Below are positions 12,301-25,560 of a stretch of DNA of 64,000 nucleotides, in pieces (positions within the stretch are counted from its first letter, which is position 1; the number at the start of each line of letters is the position of its first letter). The notes under the pieces are model-generated. The model worked only from the letters and a program-made list of their open reading frames with translations. It was not told the DNA's origin and did no database searches. The stretch covers positions 297,911,756 through 297,975,755 of the forward strand of contig CM077115.1 of NCBI GenBank assembly GCA_039619475.1. The letters run 5' to 3'. Made by a program: the position numbers and the translations under genes. The stretch comes from Icerya purchasi. Its lineage: Eukaryota; Arthropoda; Insecta; Hemiptera; Monophlebidae.

Positions 12301-13894
12301 TTACATTTTTTTAGATCTGGTCAGTAATTTTTACTTGCCGCTGCGCAACGCAAAAAAAAAAAAATAAAAAACAAAAAAAAAAAAAAGGGACCAACAAAAT
12401 GGCCGCTGGTCGACCATGTGCGATCGAGTCTTTACCTGAGTCAAGTCCGTTATTGTAGTAGTTCATTCTTTGTTGTTGTTTGTGGCCATGTTTATAGTTT
12501 GTTTTTTCCGTGTCAACTTTGTTGTGCATAACGTTTTTCACGTCCGAGTTTATTAATTATTTTATTGAAAATAGCCAAATAGCCCTTTCGAGGGCTCGTT
12601 CGTCATTTTTGTTAAACATCGCCTTACGTATAGTTATTACCCCGAGTGTTTTAATAATTTTAATATCTGACATTTTTTTGTTACTTTAAATTAACCGTAT
12701 AAACAACAGTAGGCGTATATATCAATTTAAGGTTCTTGGTACTGCGTGTAAACCTCGCATCTCATTTTACAATCAAAATTTTAATTAATTATTATCACTT
12801 TATTTCGTTTTTTTTTTTTTTTTCAGCAAAAAAGAGTTTTTATTTAAAATCCAGACTAGAACTAAATCCTAATTATAGGTTTGAGTTTCAGTAAACACGT
12901 AGTGCGAATGCAGAGTAAACAGATAGAAAAAATAATTGACCGTATGACACAGCAGTGTGTTCCGGCTGAAGGCGAGGAACTGTAAGGGACGGAAATAGCA
13001 GGAAGAAAGAAGAAAGTCTCGAAGAGGAAAATTGTAATGGAAAATTAAAAAATAAAGCGGAGTCGAACCTTTGCTTTCTCCAAATGCGTTCAATAATTCG
13101 GACCAATTTTAAGAGAGAATCGCGCATTTGTAATTGTATTATTTAATTAAAAGTTTTTCTCTCGTCAAGTTTTTAGTAATGAAGTGGATTAATTTGGACA
13201 GTGTTCGAACGCATCACTGAAGTGAAATTTTCGATTAGATTGTTAAAATGTGTGCTGGCCACTTCAAGATTATTTCATGAGAATGATAAAATTATACGGC
13301 TTTGGATAGGACCAGACAAACGCATTATTTTTTGTACATGTCAAAGAAATGAAAAATTATTTAAACGTTGTTCATAAAATTATAAGCAAAATAACGAAAC
13401 ATTTTAATCGAATGTAAGTGAATATTTCGGAAACGTTTCATTTTCAGTATTCGAAGAAAGAAAACAACATTAATAAAGATACATTTAATATTAAAGGGAA
13501 CCGGAATAAACTGTTTTCAATAAGAAAAAAAAATAATCAAAGAACATCAATAAAAAAGAATCCGAATATTTGATTTTCATTTAACAAGGAATAAAAAAAA
13601 AAATACATACATACACACACGTATATGTATATATAAATTCGACCATTTTATGCCCCTTGATACTTACATTTCTGTCTCTTTCTCTTCTATACTTTGTATA
13701 AAATGATCAAAACTTACAACGTAATTCTAAATCAGTCCATATGAATATAAAATAACATAATCACAAAAATCCTATAAGATATAACAAACGTTACATATGA
13801 TTGGGTCATATTTTTAGGACATTTTTCATTACATAAAATTGGGACATTTTTTTTCTAATGGGAGGTAGCCTAAGAATTACGTTGTAATTAATAT

Positions 13895-13899
<5 letters not shown>

Positions 13900-13936
<37 letters not shown>
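13900..13936. repeat. (TA)n microsatellite
   Basis: Uninterrupted TA dinucleotides, about 18 copies. Confidence 0.95.
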
Positions 13937-13940
<4 letters not shown>

Positions 13941-14701
13941 AATGATAAATGAGTAATATGATTAAATTACTTGAAGAGAATTTCCTAAGAATCTAACCGT
14001 ATATATTAAATTCATTTTTGCTATAATTCAATCGTATTAATCATACTCGTATATTATTTTCAGTATTCCGTTGGACATTCATTTATAATCAATTTAAATG
14101 TTTGTTATATTTGTACAGTTAGAATGTACGAGCAGGTAGTGGCCGACACTCGAATAATGATGATGACGATGATGTATAATTCTACTAAAAAAGTAATTTT
14201 GCTCAAGAATATTTCATCTAAATTGAAAGTGCGCATTATTTATATCTGATATAATATATTATTGATATTTGTTTTATGTTTTAATTTTTGTTTACGAAAT
14301 GGTTAAGCCATTGGACGAAAGAAATTCGCATAGTAGTCAGCAATAGTCCAGATAATTTTTAGCGGCTTGTAGAACAGAATGCCAAAATGTAATCGGTATT
14401 TATAAGAATGACTGAAGTGACCGTAACTCAATAGTCAGCTTTGATCGTGCGATAATTACTTTTTTTTTTTTTATTTATTTATTGATTGTTTATTGGTTTT
14501 TTACTAATACAGAAGATTATTATATTATTTTTATTTTCGACAATTAAAAGAATAATTGTTCATCGTGTATTATTACGCATATTCTTGTAATTGAGACGAC
14601 TTATTTATTTATAAACAGAAACGATGCATTAGATATGAAAAAGTAAATCGAGAAAATTAAAGACAATAACGACAATTGATAATAATGATGATTAACGGTA
14701 A

Positions 14702-14705
<4 letters not shown>

Positions 14706-14754
<49 letters not shown>
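14706..14754. repeat. (AAT)n microsatellite
   Basis: About 16 AAT triplets without interruption. Confidence 0.95.
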
Positions 14755-15494
14755 GCGAATAATAGCAATAGAAATAATGGTAATAACAATGGTAGTAATA
14801 GATTGCTTAAGCCTGCGTTTACGTATCTTTAGTGGTATTATTCAGTAAATGGCGATTATAATAACCTTGATATTACCAACTGTCAACGACGCTCTTATAA
14901 ACACGTAATGCTCCATTGGTTAATAATTCAATTTGCATGTAAATTTAATTTCTTTTTTCTTTTTTTTTTTGTCACTTTCAATTTCTTCTTCTAAAATACC
15001 GTTTCGAAAAATAACGCTTACATTTGAATTAATTTATCCGCATAATCTTTTCATGTCCAACAATAGAGCAACGACTCTGGCCAACAATTAACGAAATATT
15101 TATCGCTACTTCTTCCTTAGTAACGTGTACGGCTTATTATTATTATTCCTTACAATTTACAATGCAGCAATCGACCGAGCTACGACAATCATCCAATTAA
15201 CCTGATTAAGAACGGTAAATTTTATTTCGGAAAATTTTAAAGTAAACGAACGGGAAAAATTTTTATCCGTAATTCTGTCATCAGCGGCGTGTCATAATAT
15301 CACTTTAATGTGTTTCATTTCTGTTTTATCTGCTTGTTAATGTATTTCATACGTGCATATTTATTAATAAAACGTAATTTTTCAGGTCATTGCTAACTGA
15401 ACAAGCATCCTGTTGTGTATATCTACATACATACAAAAATTAATGTTTTTCTGTCTCCCGTATGCATTCCTGTACTGCTGGACAGATCACGCTG

Positions 15495-18400
15495 AAATTT
15501 TCGCGGTGTATTCGTGTTGTCTCAACGAAGATTTTAAGTCATGACTGAGAATTTTCACGGTGTATTCATGTTGTCTCAATGAAGATTTTAAGTCATGACT
15601 GAGAATTTTCATGGTGTATTCATGTTGTCCCAATGAAGATTTTAAGTCATGACTGAGAATTTTCACGGTGTATTCATGTTGTCCCAATGAAGATTTTAAG
15701 TCATGACTGAGAATTTTCACGGTGTATTCATGTTGTCTCAATGAAGATTTTAAGTCATGACTGAGAATTTTCACGGTGTATTCATGTTGTCTCAATGAAG
15801 ATTTTAAGTCATGACTGAGAATTTTCACGGTGTATTCATGTTGTCCCAATGAAGATTTTAAGTCATGACTGAGAATTTTCACGGTGTATTCATGTTGTCT
15901 CAATGAAGATTTTAAGTCATGACTGAGAATTTTCACGGTGTATTCATGTTGTCCCAATGAAGATTTTAAGTCATGACTGAGAATTTTCACGGTGTATTCA
16001 TGTTGTCCCAATGAAGATTTTAAGTCATGACTGAGAATTTTCACGGTGTATTCATGTTGTCCCAATGAAGATTTTAAGTCATGACTGAGAATTTTCACGG
16101 TGTATTCATGTTGTCTCAATGAAGATTTTAAGTCATGACTGAGAATTTTCACGGTGTATTCATGTTGTCCCAATGAAGATTTTAAGTCATGACTGAGAAT
16201 TTTCACGGTGTATTCATGTTGTCCCAATGAAGATTTTAAGTCATGACTGAGAATTTTCACGGTGTATTCATGTTGTCCCAATGAAGATTTTAAGTCATGA
16301 CTGAGAATTTTCACGGTGTATTCATGTTGTCTCAATGAAGATTTTAAGTCATGACTGAGAATTTTCACGGTGTATTCATGTTGTCTCAATGAAGATTTTA
16401 AGTCATGACTGAGAATTTTCACGGTGTATTCATGTTGTCCCAATGAAGATTTTAAGTCATGACTGAGAATTTTCACGGTGTATTCATGTTGTCTCAATGA
16501 AGATTTTAAGTCATGACTGAGAATTTTCACGGTGTATTCATGTTGTCTCAATGAAGATTTTAAGTCATGACTGAGAATTTTCACGGTGTATTCATGTTGT
16601 CTCAATGAAGATTTTAAGTCATGACTGAGAATTTTCACGGTGTATTCATGTTGTCCCAATGAAGATTTTAAGTCATGACTGAGAATTTTAACGGTGTATT
16701 CATGTTGTCTCAATGAAGATTTTAAGTCATGACTGAGAATTTTCACGGTGTATTCATGTTGTCCCAATGAAGATTTTAAGTCATGACTGAGAATTTTCAC
16801 GGTGTATTCATGTTGTCCCAATGAAGATTTTAAGTCATGACTGAGAATTTTCACGGTGTATTCATGTTGTCCCAATGAAGATTTTAAGTCATGACTGAGA
16901 ATTTTAACGGTGTATTCATGTTGTCTCAATGAAGATTTTAAGTCATGACTGAGAATTTTCACGGTGTATTCATGTTGTCCCAATGAAGATTTTAAGTCAT
17001 GACTGAGAATTTTCACGGTGTATTCATGTTGTCCCAATGAAGATTTTAAGTCATGACTGAGAATTTTCACGGTGTATTCATGTTGTCCCAATGAAGATTT
17101 TAAGTCATGACTGAGAATTTTCACGGTGTATTCATGTTGTCCCAATGAAGATTTTAAGTCATGACTGAGAATTTTCACGGTGTATTCATGTTGTCCCAAT
17201 GAAGATTTTAAGTCATGACTGAGAATTTTCACGGTGTATTCATGTTGTCCCAATGAAGGTTTTAAGTCATGACTGAGAATTTTCACGGTGTATTCATGTT
17301 GTCTCAATGAAGATTTTAAGTCATGACTGAGAATTTTCACGGTGTATTCATGTTGTCCCAATGAAGATTTTAAGTCATGACTGAGAATTTTCACGGTGTA
17401 TTCATGTTGTCTCAATGAAGATTTTAAGTCATGACTGAGAATTTTCACGGTGTATTCATGTTGTCTCAATGAAGATTTTAAGTCATGACTGAGAATTTTC
17501 ACGGTGTATTCATGTTGTCCCAATGAAGATTTTAAGTCATGACTGAGAATTTTCACGGTGTATTCATGTTGTCCCAATGAAGATTTTAAGTCATGACTGA
17601 GAATTTTCACGGTGTATTCATGTTGTCTCAATGAAGATTTTAAGTCATGACTGAGAATTTTCACGGTGTATTCATGTTGTCCCAATGAAGATTTTAAGTC
17701 ATGACTGAGAATTTTCACGGTGTATTCATGTTGTCTCAATGAAGATTTTAAGTCATGACTGAGAATTTTCACGGTGTATTCATGTTGTCCCAATGAAGAT
17801 TTTAAGTCATGACTGAGAATTTTCACGGTGTATTCATGTTGTCTCAATGAAGATTTTAAGTCATGACTGAGAATTTTCACGGTGTATTCATGTTGTCCCA
17901 ATGAAGATTTTAAGTCATGACTGAGAATTTTCACGGTGTATTCATGTTGTCTCAATGAAGATTTTAAGTCATGACTGAGAATTTTCACGGTGTATTCATG
18001 TTGTCTCAATGAAGATTTTAAGTCATGACTGAGAATTTTCACGGTGTATTCATGTTGTCTCAATGAAGATTTTAAGTCATGACTGAGAATTTTCACGGTG
18101 TATTCATGTTGTCTCAATGAAGATTTTAAGTCATGACTGAGAATTTTCACGGTGTATTCATGTTGTCCCAATGAAGGTTTTAAGTCATGACTGAGAATTT
18201 TCACGGTGTATTCATGTTGTCCCAATGAAGGTTTTAAGTCATGACTGAGAATTTTCACGGTGTATTCATGTTGTCCCAATGAAGATTTTAAGTCATGACT
18301 GAGAATTTTCACGGTGTATTCATGTTGTCTCAATGAAGATTTTAAGTCATGACTGAGAATTTTCACGGTGTATTCATGTTGTCTCAATGAAGATTTTAAG

Positions 18401-21400
18401 TCATGACTGAGAATTTTCACGGTGTATTCATGTTGTCTCAATGAAGATTTTAAGTCATGACTGAGAATTTTCACGGTGTATTCATGTTGTCTCAATGAAG
18501 ATTTTAAGTCATGACTGAGAATTTTCACGGTGTATTCATGTTGTCTCAATGAAGATTTTAAGTCATGACTGAGAATTTTCACGGTGTATTCATGTTGTCC
18601 CAATGAAGGTTTTAAGTCATGACTGAGAATTTTCACGGTGTATTCATGTTGTCCCAATGAAGATTTTAAGTCATGACTGAGAATTTTCACGGTGTATTCA
18701 TGTTGTCTCAATGAAGATTTTAAGTCATGACTGAGAATTTTCACGGTGTATTCATGTTGTCTCAATGAAGATTTTAAGTCATGACTGAGAATTTTCACAG
18801 TGTATTCATGTTGTCCCAATGAAGGTTTTAAGTCATGACTGAGAATTTTCACGGTGTATTCATGTTGTCCCAATGAAGATTTTAAGTCATGACTGAGAAT
18901 TTTCACGGTGTATTCATGTTGTCCCAATGAAGGTTTTAAGTCATGACTGAGAATTTTCACGGTGTATTCATGTTGTCTCAATGAAGATTTTAAGTCATGA
19001 CTGAGAATTTTCACGGTGTATTCATGTTGTCCCAATGAAGATTTTAAGTCATGACTGAGAATTTTCACGGTGTATTCATGTTGTCCCAATGAAGATTTTA
19101 AGTCATGACTGAGAATTTTCACGGTGTATTCATGTTGTCCCAATGAAGATTTTAAGTCATGACTGAGAATTTTCACGGTGTATTCATGTTGTCCCAATGA
19201 AGATTTTAAGTCATGACTGAGAATTTTCACGGTGTATTCATGTTGTCCCAATGAAGATTTTAAGTCATGACTGAGAATTTTCACGGTGTATTCATGTTGT
19301 CCCAATGAAGATTTTAAGTCATGACTGAGAATTTTCACGGTGTATTCATGTTGTCCCAATGAAGATTTTAAGTCATGACTGAGAATTTTCACGGTGTATT
19401 CATGTTGTCTCAATGAAGATTTTAAGTCATGACTGAGAATTTTCACGGTGTATTCATGTTGTCCCAATGAAGATTTTAAGTCATGACTGAGAATTTTCAC
19501 GGTGTATTCATGTTGTCCCAATGAAGATTTTAAGTCATGACTGAGAATTTTCACGGTGTATTCATGTTGTCCCAATGAAGGTTTTAAGTCATGACTGAGA
19601 ATTTTCACGGTGTATTCATGTTGTCTCAATGAAGATTTTAAGTCATGACTGAGAATTTTCACGGTGTATTCATGTTGTCCCAATGAAGATTTTAAGTCAT
19701 GACTGAGAATTTTCACGGTGTATTCATGTTGTCTCAATGAAGATTTTAAGTCATGACTGAGAATTTTCACGGTGTATTCATGTTGTCTCAATGAAGATTT
19801 TAAGTCATGACTGAGAATTTTCACGGTGTATTCATGTTGTCCCAATGAAGATTTTAAGTCATGACTGAGAATTTTCACGGTGTATTCATGTTGTCCCAAT
19901 GAAGATTTTAAGTCATGACTGAGAATTTTCACGGTGTATTCATGTTGTCTCAATGAAGATTTTAAGTCATGACTGAGAATTTTCACGGTGTATTCATGTT
20001 GTCCCAATGAAGATTTTAAGTCATGACTGAGAATTTTCACGGTGTATTCATGTTGTCTCAATGAAGATTTTAAGTCATGACTGAGAATTTTCACGGTGTA
20101 TTCATGTTGTCCCAATGAAGATTTTAAGTCATGACTGAGAATTTTCACGGTGTATTCATGTTGTCTCAATGAAGATTTTAAGTCATGACTGAGAATTTTC
20201 ACGGTGTATTCATGTTGTCCCAATGAAGATTTTAAGTCATGACTGAGAATTTTCACGGTGTATTCATGTTGTCTCAATGAAGATTTTAAGTCATGACTGA
20301 GAATTTTCACGGTGTATTCATGTTGTCTCAATGAAGATTTTAAGTCATGACTGAGAATTTTCACGGTGTATTCATGTTGTCTCAATGAAGATTTTAAGTC
20401 ATGACTGAGAATTTTCACGGTGTATTCATGTTGTCTCAATGAAGATTTTAAGTCATGACTGAGAATTTTCACGGTGTATTCATGTTGTCCCAATGAAGGT
20501 TTTAAGTCATGACTGAGAATTTTCACGGTGTATTCATGTTGTCTCAATGAAGATTTTAAGTCATGACTGAGAATTTTCACGGTGTATTCATGTTGTCTCA
20601 ATGAAGATTTTAAGTCATGACTGAGAATTTTCACGGTGTATTCATGTTGTCCCAATGAAGGTTTTAAGTCATGACTGAGAATTTTCACGGTGTATTCATG
20701 TTGTCCCAATGAAGATTTTAAGTCATGACTGAGAATTTTCACGGTGTATTCATGTTGTCTCAATGAAGATTTTAAGTCATGACTGAGAATTTTCACGGTG
20801 TATTCATGTTGTCTCAATGAAGATTTTAAGTCATGACTGAGAATTTTCACGGTGTATTCATGTTGTCTCAATGAAGATTTTAAGTCATGACTGAGAATTT
20901 TCACGGTGTATTCATGTTGTCTCAATGAAGATTTTAAGTCATGACTGAGAATTTTCACGGTGTATTCATGTTGTCTCAATGAAGATTTTAAGTCATGACT
21001 GAGAATTTTCACGGTGTATTCATGTTGTCCCAATGAAGGTTTTAAGTCATGACTGAGAATTTTCACGGTGTATTCATGTTGTCCCAATGAAGATTTTAAG
21101 TCATGACTGAGAATTTTCACGGTGTATTCATGTTGTCTCAATGAAGATTTTAAGTCATGACTGAGAATTTTCACGGTGTATTCATGTTGTCTCAATGAAG
21201 ATTTTAAGTCATGACTGAGAATTTTCACAGTGTATTCATGTTGTCCCAATGAAGGTTTTAAGTCATGACTGAGAATTTTCACGGTGTATTCATGTTGTCC
21301 CAATGAAGATTTTAAGTCATGACTGAGAATTTTCACGGTGTATTCATGTTGTCCCAATGAAGGTTTTAAGTCATGACTGAGAATTTTCACGGTGTATTCA

Positions 21401-24400
21401 TGTTGTCTCAATGAAGATTTTAAGTCATGACTGAGAATTTTCACGGTGTATTCATGTTGTCTCAATGAAGATTTTAAGTCATGACTGAGAATTTTCACGG
21501 TGTATTCATGTTGTCCCAATGAAGATTTTAAGTCATGACTGAGAATTTTCACGGTGTATTCATGTTGTCTCAATGAAGATTTTAAGTCATGACTGAGAAT
21601 TTTCACGGTGTATTCATGTTGTCTCAATGAAGATTTTAAGTCATGACTGAGAATTTTCACGGTGTATTCATGTTGTCTCAATGAAGATTTTAAGTCATGA
21701 CTGAGAATTTTCACGGTGTATTCATGTTGTCTCAATGAAGATTTTAAGTCATGACTGAGAATTTTCACGGTGTATTCATGTTGTCCCAATGAAGGTTTTA
21801 AGTCATGACTGAGAATTTTCACGGTGTATTCATGTTGTCTCAATGAAGATTTTAAGTCATGACTGAGAATTTTCACGGTGTATTCATGTTGTCTCAATGA
21901 AGATTTTAAGTCATGACTGAGAATTTTCACGGTGTATTCATGTTGTCCCAATGAAGGTTTTAAGTCATGACTGAGAATTTTCACGGTGTATTCATGTTGT
22001 CCCAATGAAGATTTTAAGTCATGACTGAGAATTTTCACGGTGTATTCATGTTGTCTCAATGAAGATTTTAAGTCATGACTGAGAATTTTCACGGTGTATT
22101 CATGTTGTCTCAATGAAGATTTTAAGTCATGACTGAGAATTTTCACGGTGTATTCATGTTGTCCCAATGAAGATTTTAAGTCATGACTGAGAATTTTCAC
22201 GGTGTATTCATGTTGTCTCAATGAAGATTTTAAGTCATGACTGAGAATTTTCACGGTGTATTCATGTTGTCTCAATGAAGATTTTAAGTCATGACTGAGA
22301 ATTTTCACGGTGTATTCATGTTGTCTCAATGAAGATTTTAAGTCATGACTGAGAATTTTCACGGTGTATTCATGTTGTCCCAATGAAGGTTTTAAGTCAT
22401 GACTGAGAATTTTCACGGTGTATTCATGTTGTCCCAATGAAGATTTTAAGTCATGACTGAGAATTTTCACGGTGTATTCATGTTGTCTCAATGAAGATTT
22501 TAAGTCATGACTGAGAATTTTCACGGTGTATTCATGTTGTCTCAATGAAGATTTTAAGTCATGACTGAGAATTTTCACGGTGTATTCATGTTGTCTCAAT
22601 GAAGATTTTAAGTCATGACTGAGAATTTTCACGGTGTATTCATGTTGTCTCAATGAAGATTTTAAGTCATGACTGAGAATTTTCACGGTGTATTCATGTT
22701 GTCCCAATGAAGGTTTTAAGTCATGACTGAGAATTTTCACGGTGTATTCATGTTGTCTCAATGAAGATTTTAAGTCATGACTGAGAATTTTCACGGTGTA
22801 TTCATGTTGTCTCAATGAAGATTTTAAGTCATGACTGAGAATTTTCACGGTGTATTCATGTTGTCCCAATGAAGGTTTTAAGTCATGACTGAGAATTTTC
22901 ACGGTGTATTCATGTTGTCTCAATGAAGATTTTAAGTCATGACTGAGAATTTTCACGGTGTATTCATGTTGTCCCAATGAAGATTTTAAGTCATGACTGA
23001 GAATTTTCACGGTGTATTCATGTTGTCTCAATGAAGATTTTAAGTCATGACTGAGAATTTTCACGGTGTATTCATGTTGTCTCAATGAAGATTTTAAGTC
23101 ATGACTGAGAATTTTCACGGTGTATTCATGTTGTCCCAATGAAGATTTTAAGTCATGACTGAGAATTTTCACGGTGTATTCATGTTGTCTCAATGAAGAT
23201 TTTAAGTCATGACTGAGAATTTTCACGGTGTATTCATGTTGTCCCAATGAAGATTTTAAGTCATGACTGAGAATTTTCACGGTGTATTCATGTTGTCTCA
23301 ATGAAGATTTTAAGTCATGACTGAGAATTTTCACGGTGTATTCATGTTGTCCCAATGAAGATTTTAAGTCATGACTGAGAATTTTCACGGTGTATTCATG
23401 TTGTCCCAATGAAGATTTTAAGTCATGACTGAGAATTTTCACGGTGTATTCATGTTGTCTCAATGAAGATTTTAAGTCATGACTGAGAATTTTCACGGTG
23501 TATTCATGTTGTCTCAATGAAGATTTTAAGTCATGACTGAGAATTTTCACGGTGTATTCATGTTGTCCCAATGAAGATTTTAAGTCATGACTGAGAATTT
23601 TCACGGTGTATTCATGTTGTCCCAATGAAGGTTTTAAGTCATGACTGAGAATTTTCACGGTGTATTCATGTTGTCTCAATGAAGATTTTAAGTCATGACT
23701 GAGAATTTTCACGGTGTATTCATGTTGTCCCAATGAAGATTTTAAGTCATGACTGAGAATTTTCACGGTGTATTCATGTTGTCCCAATGAAGATTTTAAG
23801 TCATGACTGAGAATTTTCACGGTGTATTCATGTTGTCCCAATGAAGATTTTAAGTCATGACTGAGAATTTTCACGGTGTATTCATGTTGTCCCAATGAAG
23901 GTTTTAAGTCATGACTGAGAATTTTCACGGTGTATTCATGTTGTCCCAATGAAGGTTTTAAGTCATGACTGAGAATTTTCACGGTGTATTCATGTTGTCT
24001 CAATGAAGATTTTAAGTCATGACTGAGAATTTTCACGGTGTATTCATGTTGTCCCAATGAAGATTTTAAGTCATGACTGAGAATTTTCACGGTGTATTCA
24101 TGTTGTCTCAATGAAGATTTTAAGTCATGACTGAGAATTTTCACGGTGTATTCATGTTGTCTCAATGAAGATTTTAAGTCATGACTGAGAATTTTCACGG
24201 TGTATTCATGTTGTCCCAATGAAGATTTTAAGTCATGACTGAGAATTTTCACGGTGTATTCATGTTGTCTCAATGAAGATTTTAAGTCATGACTGAGAAT
24301 TTTCACGGTGTATTCATGTTGTCCCAATGAAGATTTTAAGTCATGACTGAGAATTTTCACGGTGTATTCATGTTGTCTCAATGAAGATTTTAAGTCATGA

Positions 24401-25052
24401 CTGAGAATTTTCACGGTGTATTCATGTTGTCCCAATGAAGATTTTAAGTCATGACTGAGAATTTTCACGGTGTATTCATGTTGTCCCAATGAAGATTTTA
24501 AGTCATGACTGAGAATTTTCACGGTGTATTCATGTTGTCTCAATGAAGATTTTAAGTCATGACTGAGAATTTTCACGGTGTATTCATGTTGTCTCAATGA
24601 AGATTTTAAGTCATGACTGAGAATTTTCACGGTGTATTCATGTTGTCCCAATGAAGATTTTAAGTCATGACTGAGAATTTTCACGGTGTATTCATGTTGT
24701 CCCAATGAAGGTTTTAAGTCATGACTGAGAATTTTCACGGTGTATTCATGTTGTCTCAATGAAGATTTTAAGTCATGACTGAGAATTTTCACGGTGTATT
24801 CATGTTGTCCCAATGAAGATTTTAAGTCATGACTGAGAATTTTCACGGTGTATTCATGTTGTCCCAATGAAGATTTTAAGTCATGACTGAGAATTTTCAC
24901 GGTGTATTCATGTTGTCCCAATGAAGATTTTAAGTCATGACTGAGAATTTTCACGGTGTATTCATGTTGTCTCAATGAAGATTTTAAGTCATGACTGAGA
25001 ATTTTCACGGTGTATTCATGTTGTCTCAATGAAGATTTTAAGACATGACTGA
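15495..25052. repeat. 54-bp minisatellite, 177 units, 9,558 bp
   Basis: The unit on the plus strand begins gaattttcacggtgtattca and ends taagtcatgactga. Marker positions spread over the whole array are all exact multiples of 54 apart, so no indel was found among 177 units. Variation is almost confined to two positions: tctca/tccca, and aagatttt/aaggttt. Rare variants are cac to aac (16,685 and 16,901), ggt to agt (near 18,798 and 21,228) and cac to cat (second unit). The first unit is the most diverged and the last carries one change plus an altered end, as expected at the edges of an array evolving by unequal exchange. Each unit contains the perfect palindrome AGTCATGACT. Only one of six frames is open (antisense; repeat HDLKSSLRQHEYTVKILS). 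It has no ATG near its 5' end and a TAG just upstream in frame, so I do not call a protein. Confidence 0.97.
22861..24960. repeat. Higher-order tandem duplication inside the satellite (period 1,080 bp)
   Basis: Comparing the T/C and A/G marker states unit by unit, about 1,020 bp from 22,861 are identical to the sequence 1,080 bp (20 units) further on. The match ends at 23,881 versus 24,961, where Cg and T units differ, and does not extend left of 22,861. This is a recent duplication of a block of about 19-20 units. Confidence 0.85.
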
Positions 25053-25440
25053 GTTTTCTGCTCCTCTACTTCACGAAATATGAAATTTTAAATAGTTAAA
25101 CAATGGATTATGATGCGACCAATGGTACCAGAAATGCATACAGGACAAACAAACATTCGTTTTTACATTACTATGATAAATACAAATTAAAGGTAAACAT
25201 ATAAATAGATTGCTATGGTAAATAATGAACTCTAGATAACGTTTTATTAATTTCTGGCGTACGTAAATACACCGCGTTCCATTAGTTCTCTTTTTGCGTT
25301 ACTGAAATCATTAAACCTCCATGACATAATTTAAACATACAAGTGTCATGGTTCTAGCCTAGCTGTTGTTGTACCCAGGGTAAAGATTTCCAAAAAAAAA
25401 AAAAAAAATAGTGTTATCTATTAGTTTTTACAGCGAAATA

Positions 25441-25560
25441 AGAAATCCTGCAACAGAATTTTAATATTTGCCACCGGGATTATTATTTATACTAAAATTT
25501 GAAATCCTTGTTCAATGAACTGTAATTTGCTATTGCGGTAATGAATTAATTTTAAGAAGA
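25441..25560 (+). repeat. Direct repeat, copy 1 (partner at 26,219-26,340)
   Basis: aatcctgcaac, then a T-rich stretch, ccgg-attattattta, a ctta/cctt region and a ttgct-ttgc-gt-a block all reappear in the same order about 780 bp further on. Similarity is roughly three quarters by eye, over about 115 bp. No element was recognised. Confidence 0.55.

Larger units (their letters stand above)
12301..15494. other. No gene recognised; microsatellites
   Basis: Holds an A-rich tract at about 12,350-12,388, a pure TA tract (13,900-13,936) and a pure AAT tract (14,706-14,754). About 120 bp before the satellite array there is moderately complex sequence (tgtatatctacatacatac, then ctgtctcccgtatgcattcc). 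It may belong to the dispersed repeat from which the array unit was derived. Confidence 0.5.

Noticed and set aside
12400..12470. Start of a host gene (atggccgctggtcgaccatg)
   Set aside because: The frame stops after about 20 codons, with no splice donor or further exon.
15487..25029. A giant repeat protein of more than 3,000 residues encoded antisense in the satellite
   Set aside because: The frame begins at a TTG, has no ATG near its 5' end, meets a TAG upstream, has no unique domain on either side, and is open simply because 54 is a multiple of three.
15495..25052. CRISPR array
   Set aside because: Units are contiguous 54-bp copies with no unique spacers, in a eukaryotic context.
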